From contig CAYXDO010000060.1 of the NCBI GenBank assembly GCA_964463485.1, positions 1 through 60,211 of the forward strand: a DNA stretch of 60,211 nucleotides, in the 5' to 3' direction. The stretch comes from CAYXDO01 sp964463485. Its GTDB lineage: Bacteria > Myxococcota > Kuafuiibacteriia > Kuafuiibacteriales > Kuafuiibacteriaceae. The notes beneath the pieces were generated by a model, which saw nothing but the letters and a program-made list of their open reading frames with translations, was not told the origin of the DNA and searched no databases. The position numbers and the translations under genes are program-made. Of the stretch, positions 16,766-25,947 are shown piece after piece; position 1 is the first letter of the stretch; each line of letters starts with the position of its first letter.

Positions 16766-16800
16766 AGCCATCAGCGGTTGAACCATCAGCGGTTGAACGC
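16766..16800. repeat. Tandem CCATCAGCGGTTGAA duplication
   Basis: Two adjacent 15-base copies lie in the spacer between two minus-strand genes, flanked by GCGTTCAG and GAACGCTTGAACG, which are partly inverted with respect to each other. No gene overlaps it. Confidence 0.6.
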
Positions 16801-16834
16801 TTGAACGTTTGCCTTGGCCCGGGCGCGGCCCTCG

Positions 16835-17428
16835 CTACACCGTTTTGCGAACCTTGCTCGGGCGCGTGGCTTCAGCCGCAGCCGCCTTCTGAGCCTCCTC
16901 GAGCTCCTCGATCACCTCAGTGGCCTGCGGCTCCCGAGAGACGAGCTTGTAGCGACGAAACGAGGGGCTGAGGAAGTAGCGCGACGTGATTTTCGGAGGA
17001 TCGTGGACGAACTCGATCTTCTGCGGAGTGAAGGTCCCGTGGATGACCGTGCCGTCCGCAGAGAGAGTGAGGCGCAGGATGGCGGTGACCGTGCCGTCCA
17101 CGTCCTTGGCGACGCCCTCAGGAAAGCCTTGGCTCACGATGAAAGGGACGCCGTGGTCGCGGCGCCGAATCGTGATGCTGCGTCCGCGAAGGAAGCCCGA
17201 GTACTCCTGAAAGCCGCCCTTCATCTTGCGCCGACCGCGAATGAACGGACCGAACTGAACCAAGGTGATGCGCTCGACGACGCCGGGCCGTTTGTCTTCA
17301 TCGACGCGCTCCCACGTTCCGGTGATGGGGACCAGGAACCCCCAGGCGAACCAGACGAACGCCATGAGCGCGGCGAAGATGATCAACAGATGCCAGCCTT
17401 CGAGCTGGAAAGGTCCGATGGTCAGCAC
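16835..17428 (-). CDS. Membrane-anchored protein of unknown function
   Basis: A 197-residue protein. An N-terminal hydrophobic helix (WHLLIIFAALMAFVWFAWGFL, about residues 12-32) without a cleavage site anchors it in the inner membrane. The soluble part is beta-rich (ITLVQFGPFIRGRRKMKGGFQEY, then GTVTAILRLTLSADGTVIHGTF) and may form a small barrel of the kind seen in envelope scaffolds. The C-terminus is an Ala/Glu/Lys helix. It is divergent from the EF-G gene, 63 bases away. No family is recognised. Confidence 0.75.
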   Translation of the reverse strand: MLTIGPFQLEGWHLLIIFAALMAFVWFAWGFLVPITGTWERVDEDKRPGVVERITLVQFGPFIRGRRKMKGGFQEYSGFLRGRSITIRRRDHGVPFIVSQGFPEGVAKDVDGTVTAILRLTLSADGTVIHGTFTPQKIEFVHDPPKITSRYFLSPSFRRYKLVSREPQATEVIEELEEAQKAAAAEATRPSKVRKTV

Positions 17429-17491
17429 TTGCTAGCCTCTGGTGCCACCTCGCGGGTCAACGCGCGAGCGGCTTTGATGTATACGACATCC

Positions 17492-19567
17492 ATGGCGCCG
17501 CCGCCTCGTACGAAGAAGAGCCCTCGGCTCGCTCGGATCCGCAACATCGGCATTGCAGCCCACATCGACGCTGGCAAAACGACCGTTTCAGAGCGGATCC
17601 TGTTCTACACCGGGCGGATCCACAAGATCGGTGAGGTCCACGACGGCGCCACGGCTCTGGACTGGATGGTCCAGGAGCGCCAGCGCGGGATCACGATCAC
17701 CGCGGCGGCGACCACCTGCGAGTGGAAGGGCCATGAGATCCACCTGATCGACACGCCCGGGCACGTGGACTTCACGGTCGAGGTCGAGCGTTCGCTGCGC
17801 GTGCTGGACGGATGTGTGGCGGTCTTTTGTGCGGTCGGCGGCGTCGAGCCCCAGTCGGAGACGGTGTGGCGCCAAGCCGCGCGCTACCGCGTGCCGCGGG
17901 TAGCCTTCGTGAACAAGATGGACCGCCCTGGTGCGGACTTCTTTCGCGTGGTCGGCGAGCTGCGTGAAAAGCTGCACGCCAAGCCGGTGCCGATCCAAAT
18001 CCCGATCGGTTCGGCGGACTCCTTCTCTGGCGTGGTGGACCTGCTCACGATGGAAGCAGTGCGCTTCGGAGGAGAGCACGGCGAGAAGCCCGAGCGATCG
18101 CCGATTCCCGCGGAGCTGTTGGGTGCCGCCCAAAACGCACGGGAGAAGCTCGTCGAGGCGCTTGCAGACATCGACGACGAGATCGCCGAGGCGTTTCTCG
18201 GCGGCGCCGAGGTCCCCACCGAGAAGCTCGTCGAAACGCTGCGCAAGGGAACGATCGCGAATCAAGTTCAGCCGGTGATCTGTGGCGCGGCCTTGAGAGA
18301 CAAGGGTGTGGTGTTGTTGTTGGACGCGGTCTTGGACTTCCTGCCATCGCCGCTCGACCTGCCGCCGGTCTCTGGCGAGCTGCCGGGAACGGCCGAGCAC
18401 GCGGAACGTCCGCCGGAGCCGGACGCGCCTTTCGCTGCTCTGGCGTTCAAGGTCGCCATGGAGGAGGGACGACGGCACGTCTACCTGCGCGTCTACTCCG
18501 GGCGCGTCGAGCCTGGTGACGAGGTCTACAACGCGACGACCGGCCAGTCGGAGAAGATCGCTCGGTTGTTCAAGGTGCACGCGGACAAGAAGGAGCGCAT
18601 CGACAGCGCGGAGCCCGGTGACATCGTGTTGGCGGCAGGCCTTCGCTTCGCAAAAACAGGCGACACGCTGTGCTCTCACGCGAAGCCGATCCTCCTCGAG
18701 ACCATGGCGTTCCTGAAGCCAGTCATCGCCATCGCGGTCGAGCCAAAGCAGAACAAGGACCTCGACAAGCTGAACGAGGTCTTGAAGAAGCTCGCGGACG
18801 AAGATCCGACGGTGGACCTGCGCGAGGATGAAGAGACCGGTCAGACTCTGCTCGCAGGCATGGGGGAGCTTCACCTCGAGATCTTGGTCGACCGCATCCG
18901 AACCGAATACGGGCTCGAAGTGAACAGCGGAAAGCCGAGTGTCGTGTTCCGCGAGACCGTCCGCTCGACGAGTGAGGCGTCCGAACAGTTCGAGCGCTTC
19001 CTCGACGAGGAGCATAAGCAGCGGATGTTCGCGGGCGCGACGATTCGAGTCTCGCCGCTCGCGCGCGGCGCGGGCATCACGTGGAGAGACGGGCGAAGCG
19101 AAGCCCAAAAGACGCTCATGCCTTTGTCGCCCAAGGAGCTCGAGGTGGTTCGGCTCGGCGCGATGGAGTCCACCGTGGCCGGGCCGCTCGAAGGTTATCC
19201 GCTTCAAGACGTGGGCATCGAGCTCGCCGCAGTCGACAAGCGCCCTGGCGAGACCAACGACATCGCGCTCCGCGTGGCCGCCGCGACGGCCGCTCGCGCT
19301 GCGCTCAAGGCCGCCGCCCCCGCGAAGCTGGAGCCGCTCATGAGCCTCGAAGTGAGCGCCCCGGACGCGAACACCGGATCGATCGTAGGCGACCTCGCCG
19401 CCAGAGGCGCACGGATCGAAGGCGTCACCTCAGACGCGGGTCGCGGCATGATCCGAGCGATCGTGCCCCTCACGAAGATGTTCGGCTACTCCACGCAGCT
19501 GCGCTCGATGAGCGAAGGTCGCGGCGACTTCACGATGAGGTTCTCGAGGTTCGACTCTCTCGACTGA
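17492..19567 (+). CDS. fusA: Elongation factor G-like translational GTPase with divergent domain IV
   Basis: A translational GTPase of 691 residues. The G domain is canonical: G1 AHIDAGKTT, G2 around RGITITAAAT, G3 DTPGHVDF, G4 NKMD. Domains II and III follow (GDEVYNATTGQSEKIARLF and MGELHLEI). EF-G domain IV normally has the HKKQTGGSGQ(Y/F)-type signature after the RET segment. Here RETVRSTSEASEQFERF is followed instead by VSPLARGAGI, a pattern closer to TetM/OtrA-type ribosome-protection GTPases. Domain V appears intact (PLMSLEVSAPDANTGSIVGDL, RGMIRAIVPLTKMFGY). It is an EF-G paralogue, not in an str operon; recycling, rescue or a specialised translocation role are options. ATG 17477 is an alternative start. 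lpxC lies downstream on the other strand. Confidence 0.9.
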   Translation: MAPPPRTKKSPRLARIRNIGIAAHIDAGKTTVSERILFYTGRIHKIGEVHDGATALDWMVQERQRGITITAAATTCEWKGHEIHLIDTPGHVDFTVEVERSLRVLDGCVAVFCAVGGVEPQSETVWRQAARYRVPRVAFVNKMDRPGADFFRVVGELREKLHAKPVPIQIPIGSADSFSGVVDLLTMEAVRFGGEHGEKPERSPIPAELLGAAQNAREKLVEALADIDDEIAEAFLGGAEVPTEKLVETLRKGTIANQVQPVICGAALRDKGVVLLLDAVLDFLPSPLDLPPVSGELPGTAEHAERPPEPDAPFAALAFKVAMEEGRRHVYLRVYSGRVEPGDEVYNATTGQSEKIARLFKVHADKKERIDSAEPGDIVLAAGLRFAKTGDTLCSHAKPILLETMAFLKPVIAIAVEPKQNKDLDKLNEVLKKLADEDPTVDLREDEETGQTLLAGMGELHLEILVDRIRTEYGLEVNSGKPSVVFRETVRSTSEASEQFERFLDEEHKQRMFAGATIRVSPLARGAGITWRDGRSEAQKTLMPLSPKELEVVRLGAMESTVAGPLEGYPLQDVGIELAAVDKRPGETNDIALRVAAATAARAALKAAAPAKLEPLMSLEVSAPDANTGSIVGDLAARGARIEGVTSDAGRGMIRAIVPLTKMFGYSTQLRSMSEGRGDFTMRFSRFDSLD

Positions 19568-19580
19568 GCGATCGCCCGCT

Positions 19581-20510
19581 TTAGACCGCGGCGAGGCGCG
19601 CCAAGCCGAGCGTCGGGAGCTCGAGGCTGCGGACCTCTACTTCTCGCCGCTGCCGAAACTCCACGATCTCGAAGGCGCGTGGATCTTCGGACAGCACCCG
19701 CACGAGCTCTGTGTTGAGCGCGTGGCCGCTCTTCATGCCTACGTAACGGCCCACGATCGGCGCGCCGAGCAGCGCGAGATCTCCGATCGTGTCGAGGATC
19801 TTGTGGCGCACGAACTCGTCGGGCCAGCGAAGTCCTTCCGGGTTCTGAATCGAGAAGTCGTCGACCACGATCGCGTTCTCGAGGCTCCCGCCGAGCGCGA
19901 GGCCCTGGGCGCGCATGTTCGCCACGTCGCGAACGAAGCCGAACGTCCGCGCGCGCGCGACGTCGGTGAGGAACGCACGATCCGAATACACGAAGTGCAT
20001 GGATTGGTTTGAGATCAAAGGATGTGCGAAATCGATCGTACAGTCGAGCACGAAGCTCTTCGCTGGCTCGAGGCGCGCCCAACGATCGGCCGATCCGACG
20101 CTCACGGCCCGCTTGATCACGAGGAAGCGCTTCGGCTTGCGCAGCGCGACGGTGCCGCCATTTCGCAAGATCAGCTCGACGAAAGGCTGCGCAGACCCGT
20201 CGAAGATGGGAACTTCGGTGCCGTCGAGCTCGACGCGCGCGTTGTCGATGCCGAGCCCGTGCAGCGCGGCCATCAGGTGCTCGATGGTCCCCACCGTCGC
20301 ACCGGAGCTCCCGATGGTGGTGGCGAGACGAGTCTCTACGACGCTGTCAGCGGTCGCGCGGACCTCGACCCAAGGCGACAGGTCGGTGCGCACGAAGCGA
20401 ATGCCGGTCCCCGCAGCGCTCGGCGAAATCGAGAAATGGACGACTCTTCCGGAGTGAAGCGCGACTCCGGTCCCGGCAACTCGCTGCCGAAGTGTTCGCT
20501 GATACAGCAA
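19581..20510 (-). CDS. lpxC: UDP-3-O-acyl-N-acetylglucosamine deacetylase
   Basis: Zinc-dependent deacetylase that carries out the committed step of lipid A synthesis in the cytoplasm. Zinc ligands and catalytic residues are visible: TIEHLMAALHGLG, HKILDTIGDLALLG and GHALN. The N-terminal QRTL...GTGVALHSG opening is typical. No ATG gives the expected 305-310 residue length. A strong GGAGGT (20514-20519 on the plus coordinate) sits just upstream of TTG 20510 and CTG 20507. TTG gives 309 residues but a three-base spacing; CTG gives better spacing. A longer frame from GTG 20615 would add 35 residues with no family match. Monocistronic by appearance, convergent with the EF-G gene. Shows that the cell makes lipid A. 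Confidence 0.95.
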   Translation of the reverse strand: MLYQRTLRQRVAGTGVALHSGRVVHFSISPSAAGTGIRFVRTDLSPWVEVRATADSVVETRLATTIGSSGATVGTIEHLMAALHGLGIDNARVELDGTEVPIFDGSAQPFVELILRNGGTVALRKPKRFLVIKRAVSVGSADRWARLEPAKSFVLDCTIDFAHPLISNQSMHFVYSDRAFLTDVARARTFGFVRDVANMRAQGLALGGSLENAIVVDDFSIQNPEGLRWPDEFVRHKILDTIGDLALLGAPIVGRYVGMKSGHALNTELVRVLSEDPRAFEIVEFRQRREVEVRSLELPTLGLARLAAV

Positions 20511-20802
20511 TCGACCTCCGATCGGGCGTGTTCCATGGATCTCGTCGCACGGCAAATTCCTCGTGGCGAGAACCGACGGATGACGGAGCGAATCGAAGTG
20601 CGCGTCGCGAACCACACCAAAACGTTGATGGATCGCGGTTCGCTTCAGGGCGTTTCACTGTCGCAACGTCACCACACTCGGGCGCGTGTGTCGTTCTTAC
20701 GTCACAGTAGTTTCAACCAAAGGCGAAACCGAAGTGAACCATCTCACGCTGCGTTCCATGAGCGCGAGCACAACGCGATCATCGCAGCGCCATCGCTCGG
20801 CC
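20511..20802. other. 292-base spacer between lpxC and ruvB
   Basis: No gene or RNA is recognised. It must hold the lpxC leader with its GGAGGT ribosome-binding site (20514-20519); no clear promoter hexamers could be assigned. Confidence 0.6.
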
Positions 20803-21822
20803 TCACGCGATGATCGGGCGCCCGAAGTGTTTGTAGGCGGACGGCGTAGCGACGCGGCCGCGCGGTGTTCGCGCGACGAAGCCTTCTTTGATCAAGAAGG
20901 GCTCGATCACCGCTTCGATCGTGGTGGGCTCCTCGCCGATCGCCGCAGCGATCGTGTCGAGCCCGACCGGCCCGCCTCCGAAGCGATCGATCAACGCGAG
21001 CAGGAACCGACGATCCATCTCGTCGAAGCCGTTCTTGTCGACCTCGAGGCGCTCGAGCGCTTCTTTGGCGAGCTCCGGCGTGATGCGTCCGTCGCCGATG
21101 ATCTGCGCGAAGTCGCGTAAGCGGCGCAGCAATCGATTGGCGATGCGCGGCGTCCCACGCGATCGGTGCGAGATCTCTTCAGCGCCTTTGGGATCGAGCT
21201 CGACGTGCAGCACCCGAGCGGATCGCGTGACGATCCGAATGAGATCCTCGGGAGAGTAGAAGTCGAGGCGAGCGACGTGGCCGAAGCGATCGCGCAACGG
21301 GCTCGACAGCAACCCCGTACGTGTCGTCGCGCCGACGAGCGTGAAGCGCGGGAGCGGCAGCGTCATGGTTCGCGCGTGCGGCCCTTCGCCGATGACGACG
21401 TCGAAGCGAAAGTCCTCCATGGCCGGATAGAGGTTCTCTTCGACGGCCGCGGAGAGTCGATGGATCTCGTCGATGAACAGGACCTCATGAGGCTGCAAGT
21501 TGGTGAGGATGCCCGCGAGATCGCCCTTCTTCTCGATCGCCGGGCCGCTGGTCACGTGGATCGCGACGCCCATCTCGTGCGCGATGATGTGAGCGAGCGA
21601 AGTCTTGCCGAGGCCCGGCGGGCCCGCGAAGAGGAGGTGATCGACCGGCTCTTTTCGAAGCTTGGCTGCTTCGACCATGACCTTGAGGTTGTCGACGAGC
21701 CGAACTTGGCCGACGTAGTCCTCGAATCGCTTGGGTCGGAGTGTTGCGTCCGCGTATTCGTCGCCGGTGACGCGCTGCGCGGTGATCGCGCGTTCGCCGT
21801 CGAGCTCTTCCTGCTTGGTCAT
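20803..21822 (-). CDS. ruvB: Holliday junction branch migration ATPase RuvB
   Basis: AAA+ motor of the RuvAB complex that drives branch migration at Holliday junctions in recombination and repair. The 339-residue protein is complete: RPKRFEDYVGQ, Walker A GPPGLGKT (67-74), Walker B LFIDEIHRL, sensor 1 in TLVGATTR, arginine finger region SPLRDRFG, and the C-terminal winged helix with FGGGPVGLDTIAAAIGE. The C-terminal RGRVAT-AYKHFG is also typical. ruvA and ruvC are not adjacent; instead it is 10 bases downstream of an outer-membrane barrel gene in the same direction, so the two are probably cotranscribed. The pairing with a barrel gene has no obvious functional meaning. Confidence 0.97.
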   Translation of the reverse strand: MTKQEELDGERAITAQRVTGDEYADATLRPKRFEDYVGQVRLVDNLKVMVEAAKLRKEPVDHLLFAGPPGLGKTSLAHIIAHEMGVAIHVTSGPAIEKKGDLAGILTNLQPHEVLFIDEIHRLSAAVEENLYPAMEDFRFDVVIGEGPHARTMTLPLPRFTLVGATTRTGLLSSPLRDRFGHVARLDFYSPEDLIRIVTRSARVLHVELDPKGAEEISHRSRGTPRIANRLLRRLRDFAQIIGDGRITPELAKEALERLEVDKNGFDEMDRRFLLALIDRFGGGPVGLDTIAAAIGEEPTTIEAVIEPFLIKEGFVARTPRGRVATPSAYKHFGRPIIA

Positions 21823-21832
21823 CCCTTGGAGG

Positions 21833-22408
21833 TCAAAACGTGTACTTCACGCCGGGCACGATCGCGGCGGCGATACCGAAGCCAGGTCGAGTGACGGCGA
21901 AGACACCAGCGCGCACGCCGAAGGAGAAGTGGCGGAGCTGTGTGTAGCGTTCGAAGCCGACGACCGCCGAGAACGTGGGGCCCTGGCCCCCGAACTGCTG
22001 GCCAGAGACTTGATCGGGGAGCGCGAGGCCGAAGCCCCCGCTCCCACGCACGTACAGGAAGTTTCGCTCGGTGGTGACGAACGCAAACTGCACGTTGAGC
22101 TGGGGCGAGATGAACAGGAGGTCGCCGAGGGGGGCGTTGTCAGGCGAGCCCGGCGCGACCAGCGCGGCAGCCCCGATGGACAAGGAGAGCACGGGAAGCA
22201 CGTCGTAGCCGACGAAGATCCCGGTGAGCAGACCGAGCCCGAACGTCCGGCCGTCGATCCCCGTCACGATCATGCTCGCGCCGAAGTCGGACTCGAGGAA
22301 GGCGCCGCGCTCCACGGCGGCGATGTCGGGCGCCTTTTGGGGGTCCTGGGCCAGCGCCGCGCTTGGAGTTGCGACGACCACGGCCAAGACCAGGGCGAGA
22401 GACCTCAT
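21833..22408 (-). CDS. Predicted outer-membrane beta-barrel protein
   Basis: A 191-residue exported protein. The signal peptide MRSLALVLAVVVATPSAALA is cleaved before QDPQ. The mature part has alternating hydrophobic residues and glycines in strand-like pairs (FGLGLLTGIFVGYD, LSLSIGAAALVAP, LNVQFAFVTTERNFLYVRGSGGFG) and ends in aromatic F (GVKYTF), the usual outer-membrane assembly signal. About eight strands are expected. The start at 22408 is chosen because it begins the signal. It resembles small barrels such as gliding-motility CglE-type proteins only in architecture; identity is not claimed. Coupled by short spacing to ruvB. Confidence 0.8.
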   Translation of the reverse strand: MRSLALVLAVVVATPSAALAQDPQKAPDIAAVERGAFLESDFGASMIVTGIDGRTFGLGLLTGIFVGYDVLPVLSLSIGAAALVAPGSPDNAPLGDLLFISPQLNVQFAFVTTERNFLYVRGSGGFGLALPDQVSGQQFGGQGPTFSAVVGFERYTQLRHFSFGVRAGVFAVTRPGFGIAAAIVPGVKYTF

Positions 22409-22589
22409 CGGCCCCGCACATTGGACAAAAGCGGTCATGGGGTCAACTTCGGCATCAGGGCCGGGCAGGTCCGAAGGGGGAACGGACGGAGACTCGAGCC
22501 GTAACAGTTTGTTCCAGTCTGGCCAGTTGTCCAAGTCGCCTCGTGAGTCCATGTTCGCGTCGTTCCACAAACTCATTCGAGGAAAAAAG

Positions 22590-23189
22590 ATGAAAACCAA
22601 AATGCTTCCGAAACTGGGCGCGTTCGCGCTGAGCCTGGCCCTTCCGGCCATGAGTTGGGCTGCGCCGTACGGACTCGACCCCGACCACACTCAGGTGGGT
22701 TTCAAAGTCAAACACATGGTGGTCACCGACGTGCGCGGATCGTTCAAAGCCTACGCCGGCACCATCGACATCGACGACCAGGACGTCACGAAGTCGAAGG
22801 TCAACATCGAGATCGACGCAGCGTCGGTGACGACCGGCGTCGAAAAACGGGATGGTCACTTGAAGTCACCGGACTTCTTCGACGTGGCGAAATTCCCGAA
22901 GCTCACCTTCAAGTCCACCAAGGTGAAGAGCGCCGGCACCGGAAAGCTCGAGGTCACCGGCGACTTGACGATCCGCGGAGTCACCAAGTCGGTCGTGCTC
23001 CAGGTCGAAGGTCCGACCGCGCCGGTAAAGAACCCCTGGGGCGTACCCGTGCGCGTCGCCTCCGCGACCACCAAGATCAACCGAAAGGACTTCGGGCTGG
23101 TCTGGAACAAACCCATCGAAACCGGTGGGTTACTCGTGGGCGACGAAGTCACCATCGAGATCACCGCGGAGTTGAATCCGGCCAAGTGA
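22590..23189 (+). CDS. YceI family periplasmic lipid-binding protein
   Basis: A 199-residue exported protein. The signal MKTKMLPKLGAFALSLALPAMSWA is cleaved before APYGLD. The mature domain is the YceI lipocalin-like barrel: DPDHTQVGFKVKHMVVTDVRGSF, IDAASVTTGVEKRDGHLKSPDFFD, and FPKLTFKSTKV, then LTIRGVTKSVVL, with a final NRKDFGL-W segment. YceI proteins bind polyprenoid or fatty-acid ligands in the periplasm and are often induced by stress. A GAGGAAAAAAG ribosome-binding site supports the ATG. It is transcribed divergently from the barrel/ruvB pair, with 181 bases between them. Confidence 0.95.
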   Translation: MKTKMLPKLGAFALSLALPAMSWAAPYGLDPDHTQVGFKVKHMVVTDVRGSFKAYAGTIDIDDQDVTKSKVNIEIDAASVTTGVEKRDGHLKSPDFFDVAKFPKLTFKSTKVKSAGTGKLEVTGDLTIRGVTKSVVLQVEGPTAPVKNPWGVPVRVASATTKINRKDFGLVWNKPIETGGLLVGDEVTIEITAELNPAK

Positions 23190-23214
23190 GTCCGTGCCGA
23201 ACAGAAGCGGAGAG

Positions 23215-25797
23215 TCACCTTCCGTTCTCGGCGAAACCCATCAGCGTGACTCCTCGGATCTGCCCATCGCGGAATGTCAGCGGCGTCTCTGCACCGTGAC
23301 CTTGGTAAGCGCCCAGGTTGGGGGTGTAGAGGCAGGCCTCGTTCGACTCGCACAGCAGGTTTTCGTTTCCAACGCCATCACCCACCCTTTCGAGAGCGCC
23401 CCGGAGGAACGTCGAGGAGCAAGCCACTCCATCCCAAGTCGCGCCGGCGATCAGTCGACACTCCCCCTCACTGGAAGCGAGCCACGAGTGAGTCAGAACG
23501 GCATCGCCGTCTGGAACGGGAACACGAGCCCGCAAAATCGAATCCGTGCTCCGGAGCGAGAAGTCGTAGATCTGACAAGGGCCCGTGGACGCGGTACACC
23601 TTCGCCGCGCAGCGCGGTCTTCGGGCCATGTCGCGCTCGACAGCCCCCAACCGCGCTCGCCATTTTCGAACTCGAGCCAGTCTTCGACTCGATCGTACGC
23701 CGCGACGCCCGAGCTGTCGGACTGGTTTGCCGAGTCGTCAACCGCGAGGGGGCCGAGGAAGCTCGATCCGAGGCTGAGTCCGATCATCACTTCAGCGTCG
23801 AGGGGATCGGGAGGCTCGCAAACGTCCGAGATATTTCCACCGCAGGGGCTGCCGAGCCGACCCCCCAAGATCGAGCCGAAGAAGCGAGCTCCTTCGCTGA
23901 AGATGTCCCCATACTCATTGTCAGAGCCGCCGATGTCACTCACGAGCGACCGACTGGCGATCGTGAAGCCCCAATTGTCCGCGCTGATCGCTACGGATGA
24001 CATGATCACGTGTCCGTCCGAGTTGAAGATCAGCCCCTGATACTTCGTATTCGCGGCCAGGGTCGAGGCGACCACGCCGTCGGTCGAATCGCCATTAACG
24101 AGCACTCCATAGTTGGACATGCTGCTGAATCGGGCGGCGCCGAGTCGAAACCGATGCGATCCATTTTGAGCAAGGAACCCGAAATTCTCGCCATTTTCGA
24201 CAACGAGATCCCAGACCGTGACGTCTGGAGATCCGGACAGATACACTCCGAAATTCTGAGGGTCGGCGAGCCTGACCCGGGTCAACGAAGAGGATCCCGA
24301 TTCTTCGAGGTATATCGAGAAATTTCGGTTGCCGATGATTTCGACCTCGTCGAGGCGCGCGGCGGGGCTTCTGTTGAGGTAGATGCCGAAGTTTTGGCCG
24401 CCTCGCAACCTCGCGCCCTCGATCTCGAGACCGGGGCTATCCTCGGCTTCGATCGACCGGCCTCGGATCTGGTCGAGCACCGCATTTTTGATCGTGACCG
24501 CTTCAGAGCGTTGCAGCGAGATCCCGTTCTCTCTGAGTCGCGCGACGGACCCTTCGTCGATGAGCGTGCCACCGGACGCGACCAAGCGGAGGCCGGATCC
24601 CGAAAAGTCGCGAATTCGGAGCTTCTCGAGGCGATTGGCCGGACTCTGACTGAGCACGATGCCCGCAGGTTCGTGAGTCGGCCCATCGATCGCCGCGAGC
24701 TCGACGCCGCGGAACCTGGAGTGCCGGACTCCGTCGAAGCGAACTCCACCAAACTCGGTCGAGCCTCCTGAGAAACTTCCCTCGAGCCAAACATGTCTGA
24801 CCGAGCTCGCGGTCACGATCGGTTCGGTCGGCGCTCCTCGCTGGACAACTCCAGGCTGGATGACGAGCGCCACACGGTCAGCCGTGAGTCGGAACGAGCG
24901 AACGCGCGTCGAAGTGGAGACATAGATGGTCCCGGGGACCGACAACGTATCGTCGGTCTCCGTCGCCTCGATGGGATTCGACCACCAAACCGCCGGCGGC
25001 GTCGCGATTTGGCGCGTACCGTCGCTGACGATGAGCCGGTTCGGCCGAAACGATGAAGTCTCGAAGTCGATCAGGTTCGAGAGGAGGGCCGCGGCCGAGA
25101 GACTCAGCGACTCGATTTCTATCCGTCCCGAACCTGTCTCGGTGCAGGCCCAGTCAAATGCGCCGAGCTCGTCTCGCGCGGAGACTTGCTTGCAAGTGCA
25201 GATCCCATCCAAGCGCACGAATCTTCGCTCGCCGCCATGAGTACACGACTCGTGGGTAAGGGCTGCCGCGGGGTCGCACGCCCGGGACTCATCCGGGAAG
25301 GCAGCGTAGTCGTTCCAGTTCGGAGCGGCGGCGAGGCGGGCACCTACGGAGGAAGTCACCGCGAAAACTTCGACACAATCCGCGGTGCCATCGAGGTCGC
25401 AGTCTGGAAAGTCTTCGTCGACGTCTCCGTCGCCGTCATTGTCGCGGCCGTCGCAGTCCTCGATGTCCACACAGTCAGCGGTACCGTCGCCATCCGAATC
25501 GGGGAAGCCTTCGTCGACCTGAAGGTTGGCGTTGTCGTCCCGACCATTGCAGGTCTCGAACGGACCGGCGTCCACGAGCGGAATGCCGCCCGAATCAGCC
25601 GAGGCGGAGTCTTCTGCGCCCGAATCGCGGATCGGGTTCGGTCCCGCGTCGAGAGTGTCCCCGTTCGGCTGGGTGCCCGCTTCGACTCCCGCATCCGGAG
25701 CGGACTCGCAGGCGCCGAGCAAGAGCACGATGGCGATCATCCGCACCCCGTGGTCGGTGGCACGCGTCGAGCGAGCGGAAAGACGCTTTGAGATCAT
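23215..25797 (-). CDS. Right-handed beta-helix lipoprotein with MopE/thrombospondin-3-like Asp repeats
   Basis: An exported lipoprotein of about 860 residues; the lipobox IVLLLGAC ends a signal that begins MISKRL. A Ser/Asp/Gly linker with Asp-Asp-Gly units (DSDGDGTADCVDIEDCDG, then DNDGDGDVDEDFPDCDLDG) follows; these DxDxDG repeats bind calcium in thrombospondin-3 and MopE-type modules. A long run of parallel beta-helix repeats (about residues 360-670) has the stacking FGIYLNRS, FSIYLEES, FGVYLSGS, FGFLAQNG, YGVLVNGD spaced 23-25 residues apart. The C-terminal region has a Cys-rich cap. Such helices often bind or cleave polysaccharide; no catalytic residues are obvious, so adhesion or surface structure is equally likely. 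Start choice is uncertain (ATG 25797 or 25740). Confidence 0.85.
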   Translation of the reverse strand: MISKRLSARSTRATDHGVRMIAIVLLLGACESAPDAGVEAGTQPNGDTLDAGPNPIRDSGAEDSASADSGGIPLVDAGPFETCNGRDDNANLQVDEGFPDSDGDGTADCVDIEDCDGRDNDGDGDVDEDFPDCDLDGTADCVEVFAVTSSVGARLAAAPNWNDYAAFPDESRACDPAAALTHESCTHGGERRFVRLDGICTCKQVSARDELGAFDWACTETGSGRIEIESLSLSAAALLSNLIDFETSSFRPNRLIVSDGTRQIATPPAVWWSNPIEATETDDTLSVPGTIYVSTSTRVRSFRLTADRVALVIQPGVVQRGAPTEPIVTASSVRHVWLEGSFSGGSTEFGGVRFDGVRHSRFRGVELAAIDGPTHEPAGIVLSQSPANRLEKLRIRDFSGSGLRLVASGGTLIDEGSVARLRENGISLQRSEAVTIKNAVLDQIRGRSIEAEDSPGLEIEGARLRGGQNFGIYLNRSPAARLDEVEIIGNRNFSIYLEESGSSSLTRVRLADPQNFGVYLSGSPDVTVWDLVVENGENFGFLAQNGSHRFRLGAARFSSMSNYGVLVNGDSTDGVVASTLAANTKYQGLIFNSDGHVIMSSVAISADNWGFTIASRSLVSDIGGSDNEYGDIFSEGARFFGSILGGRLGSPCGGNISDVCEPPDPLDAEVMIGLSLGSSFLGPLAVDDSANQSDSSGVAAYDRVEDWLEFENGERGWGLSSATWPEDRAARRRCTASTGPCQIYDFSLRSTDSILRARVPVPDGDAVLTHSWLASSEGECRLIAGATWDGVACSSTFLRGALERVGDGVGNENLLCESNEACLYTPNLGAYQGHGAETPLTFRDGQIRGVTLMGFAENGR

Positions 25798-25947
25798 CGA
25801 GCCGAAGCATATCCGGTGCGGTCCCCGGGTTCCACGCCCGATGGGTACAAACACGCGCTCGATCTAGGCTTCGCGGAAGCTGCCGGACCCGAGGAGCAAG
25901 TTGCGGCGTCAGAGACGAAGTGAGATCGAGATCATCGAGCAGGTGAG

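Noticed and set aside
16814..17491. N-terminal extension of the EF-G frame
   Set aside because: It is antisense to the membrane protein gene at 16835-17428 and lacks EF-G family features.
17588..19207. Minus-strand frame of 539 residues inside the EF-G gene
   Set aside because: Composition is that of an antisense frame in GC-rich DNA; the EF-G frame has all family motifs.
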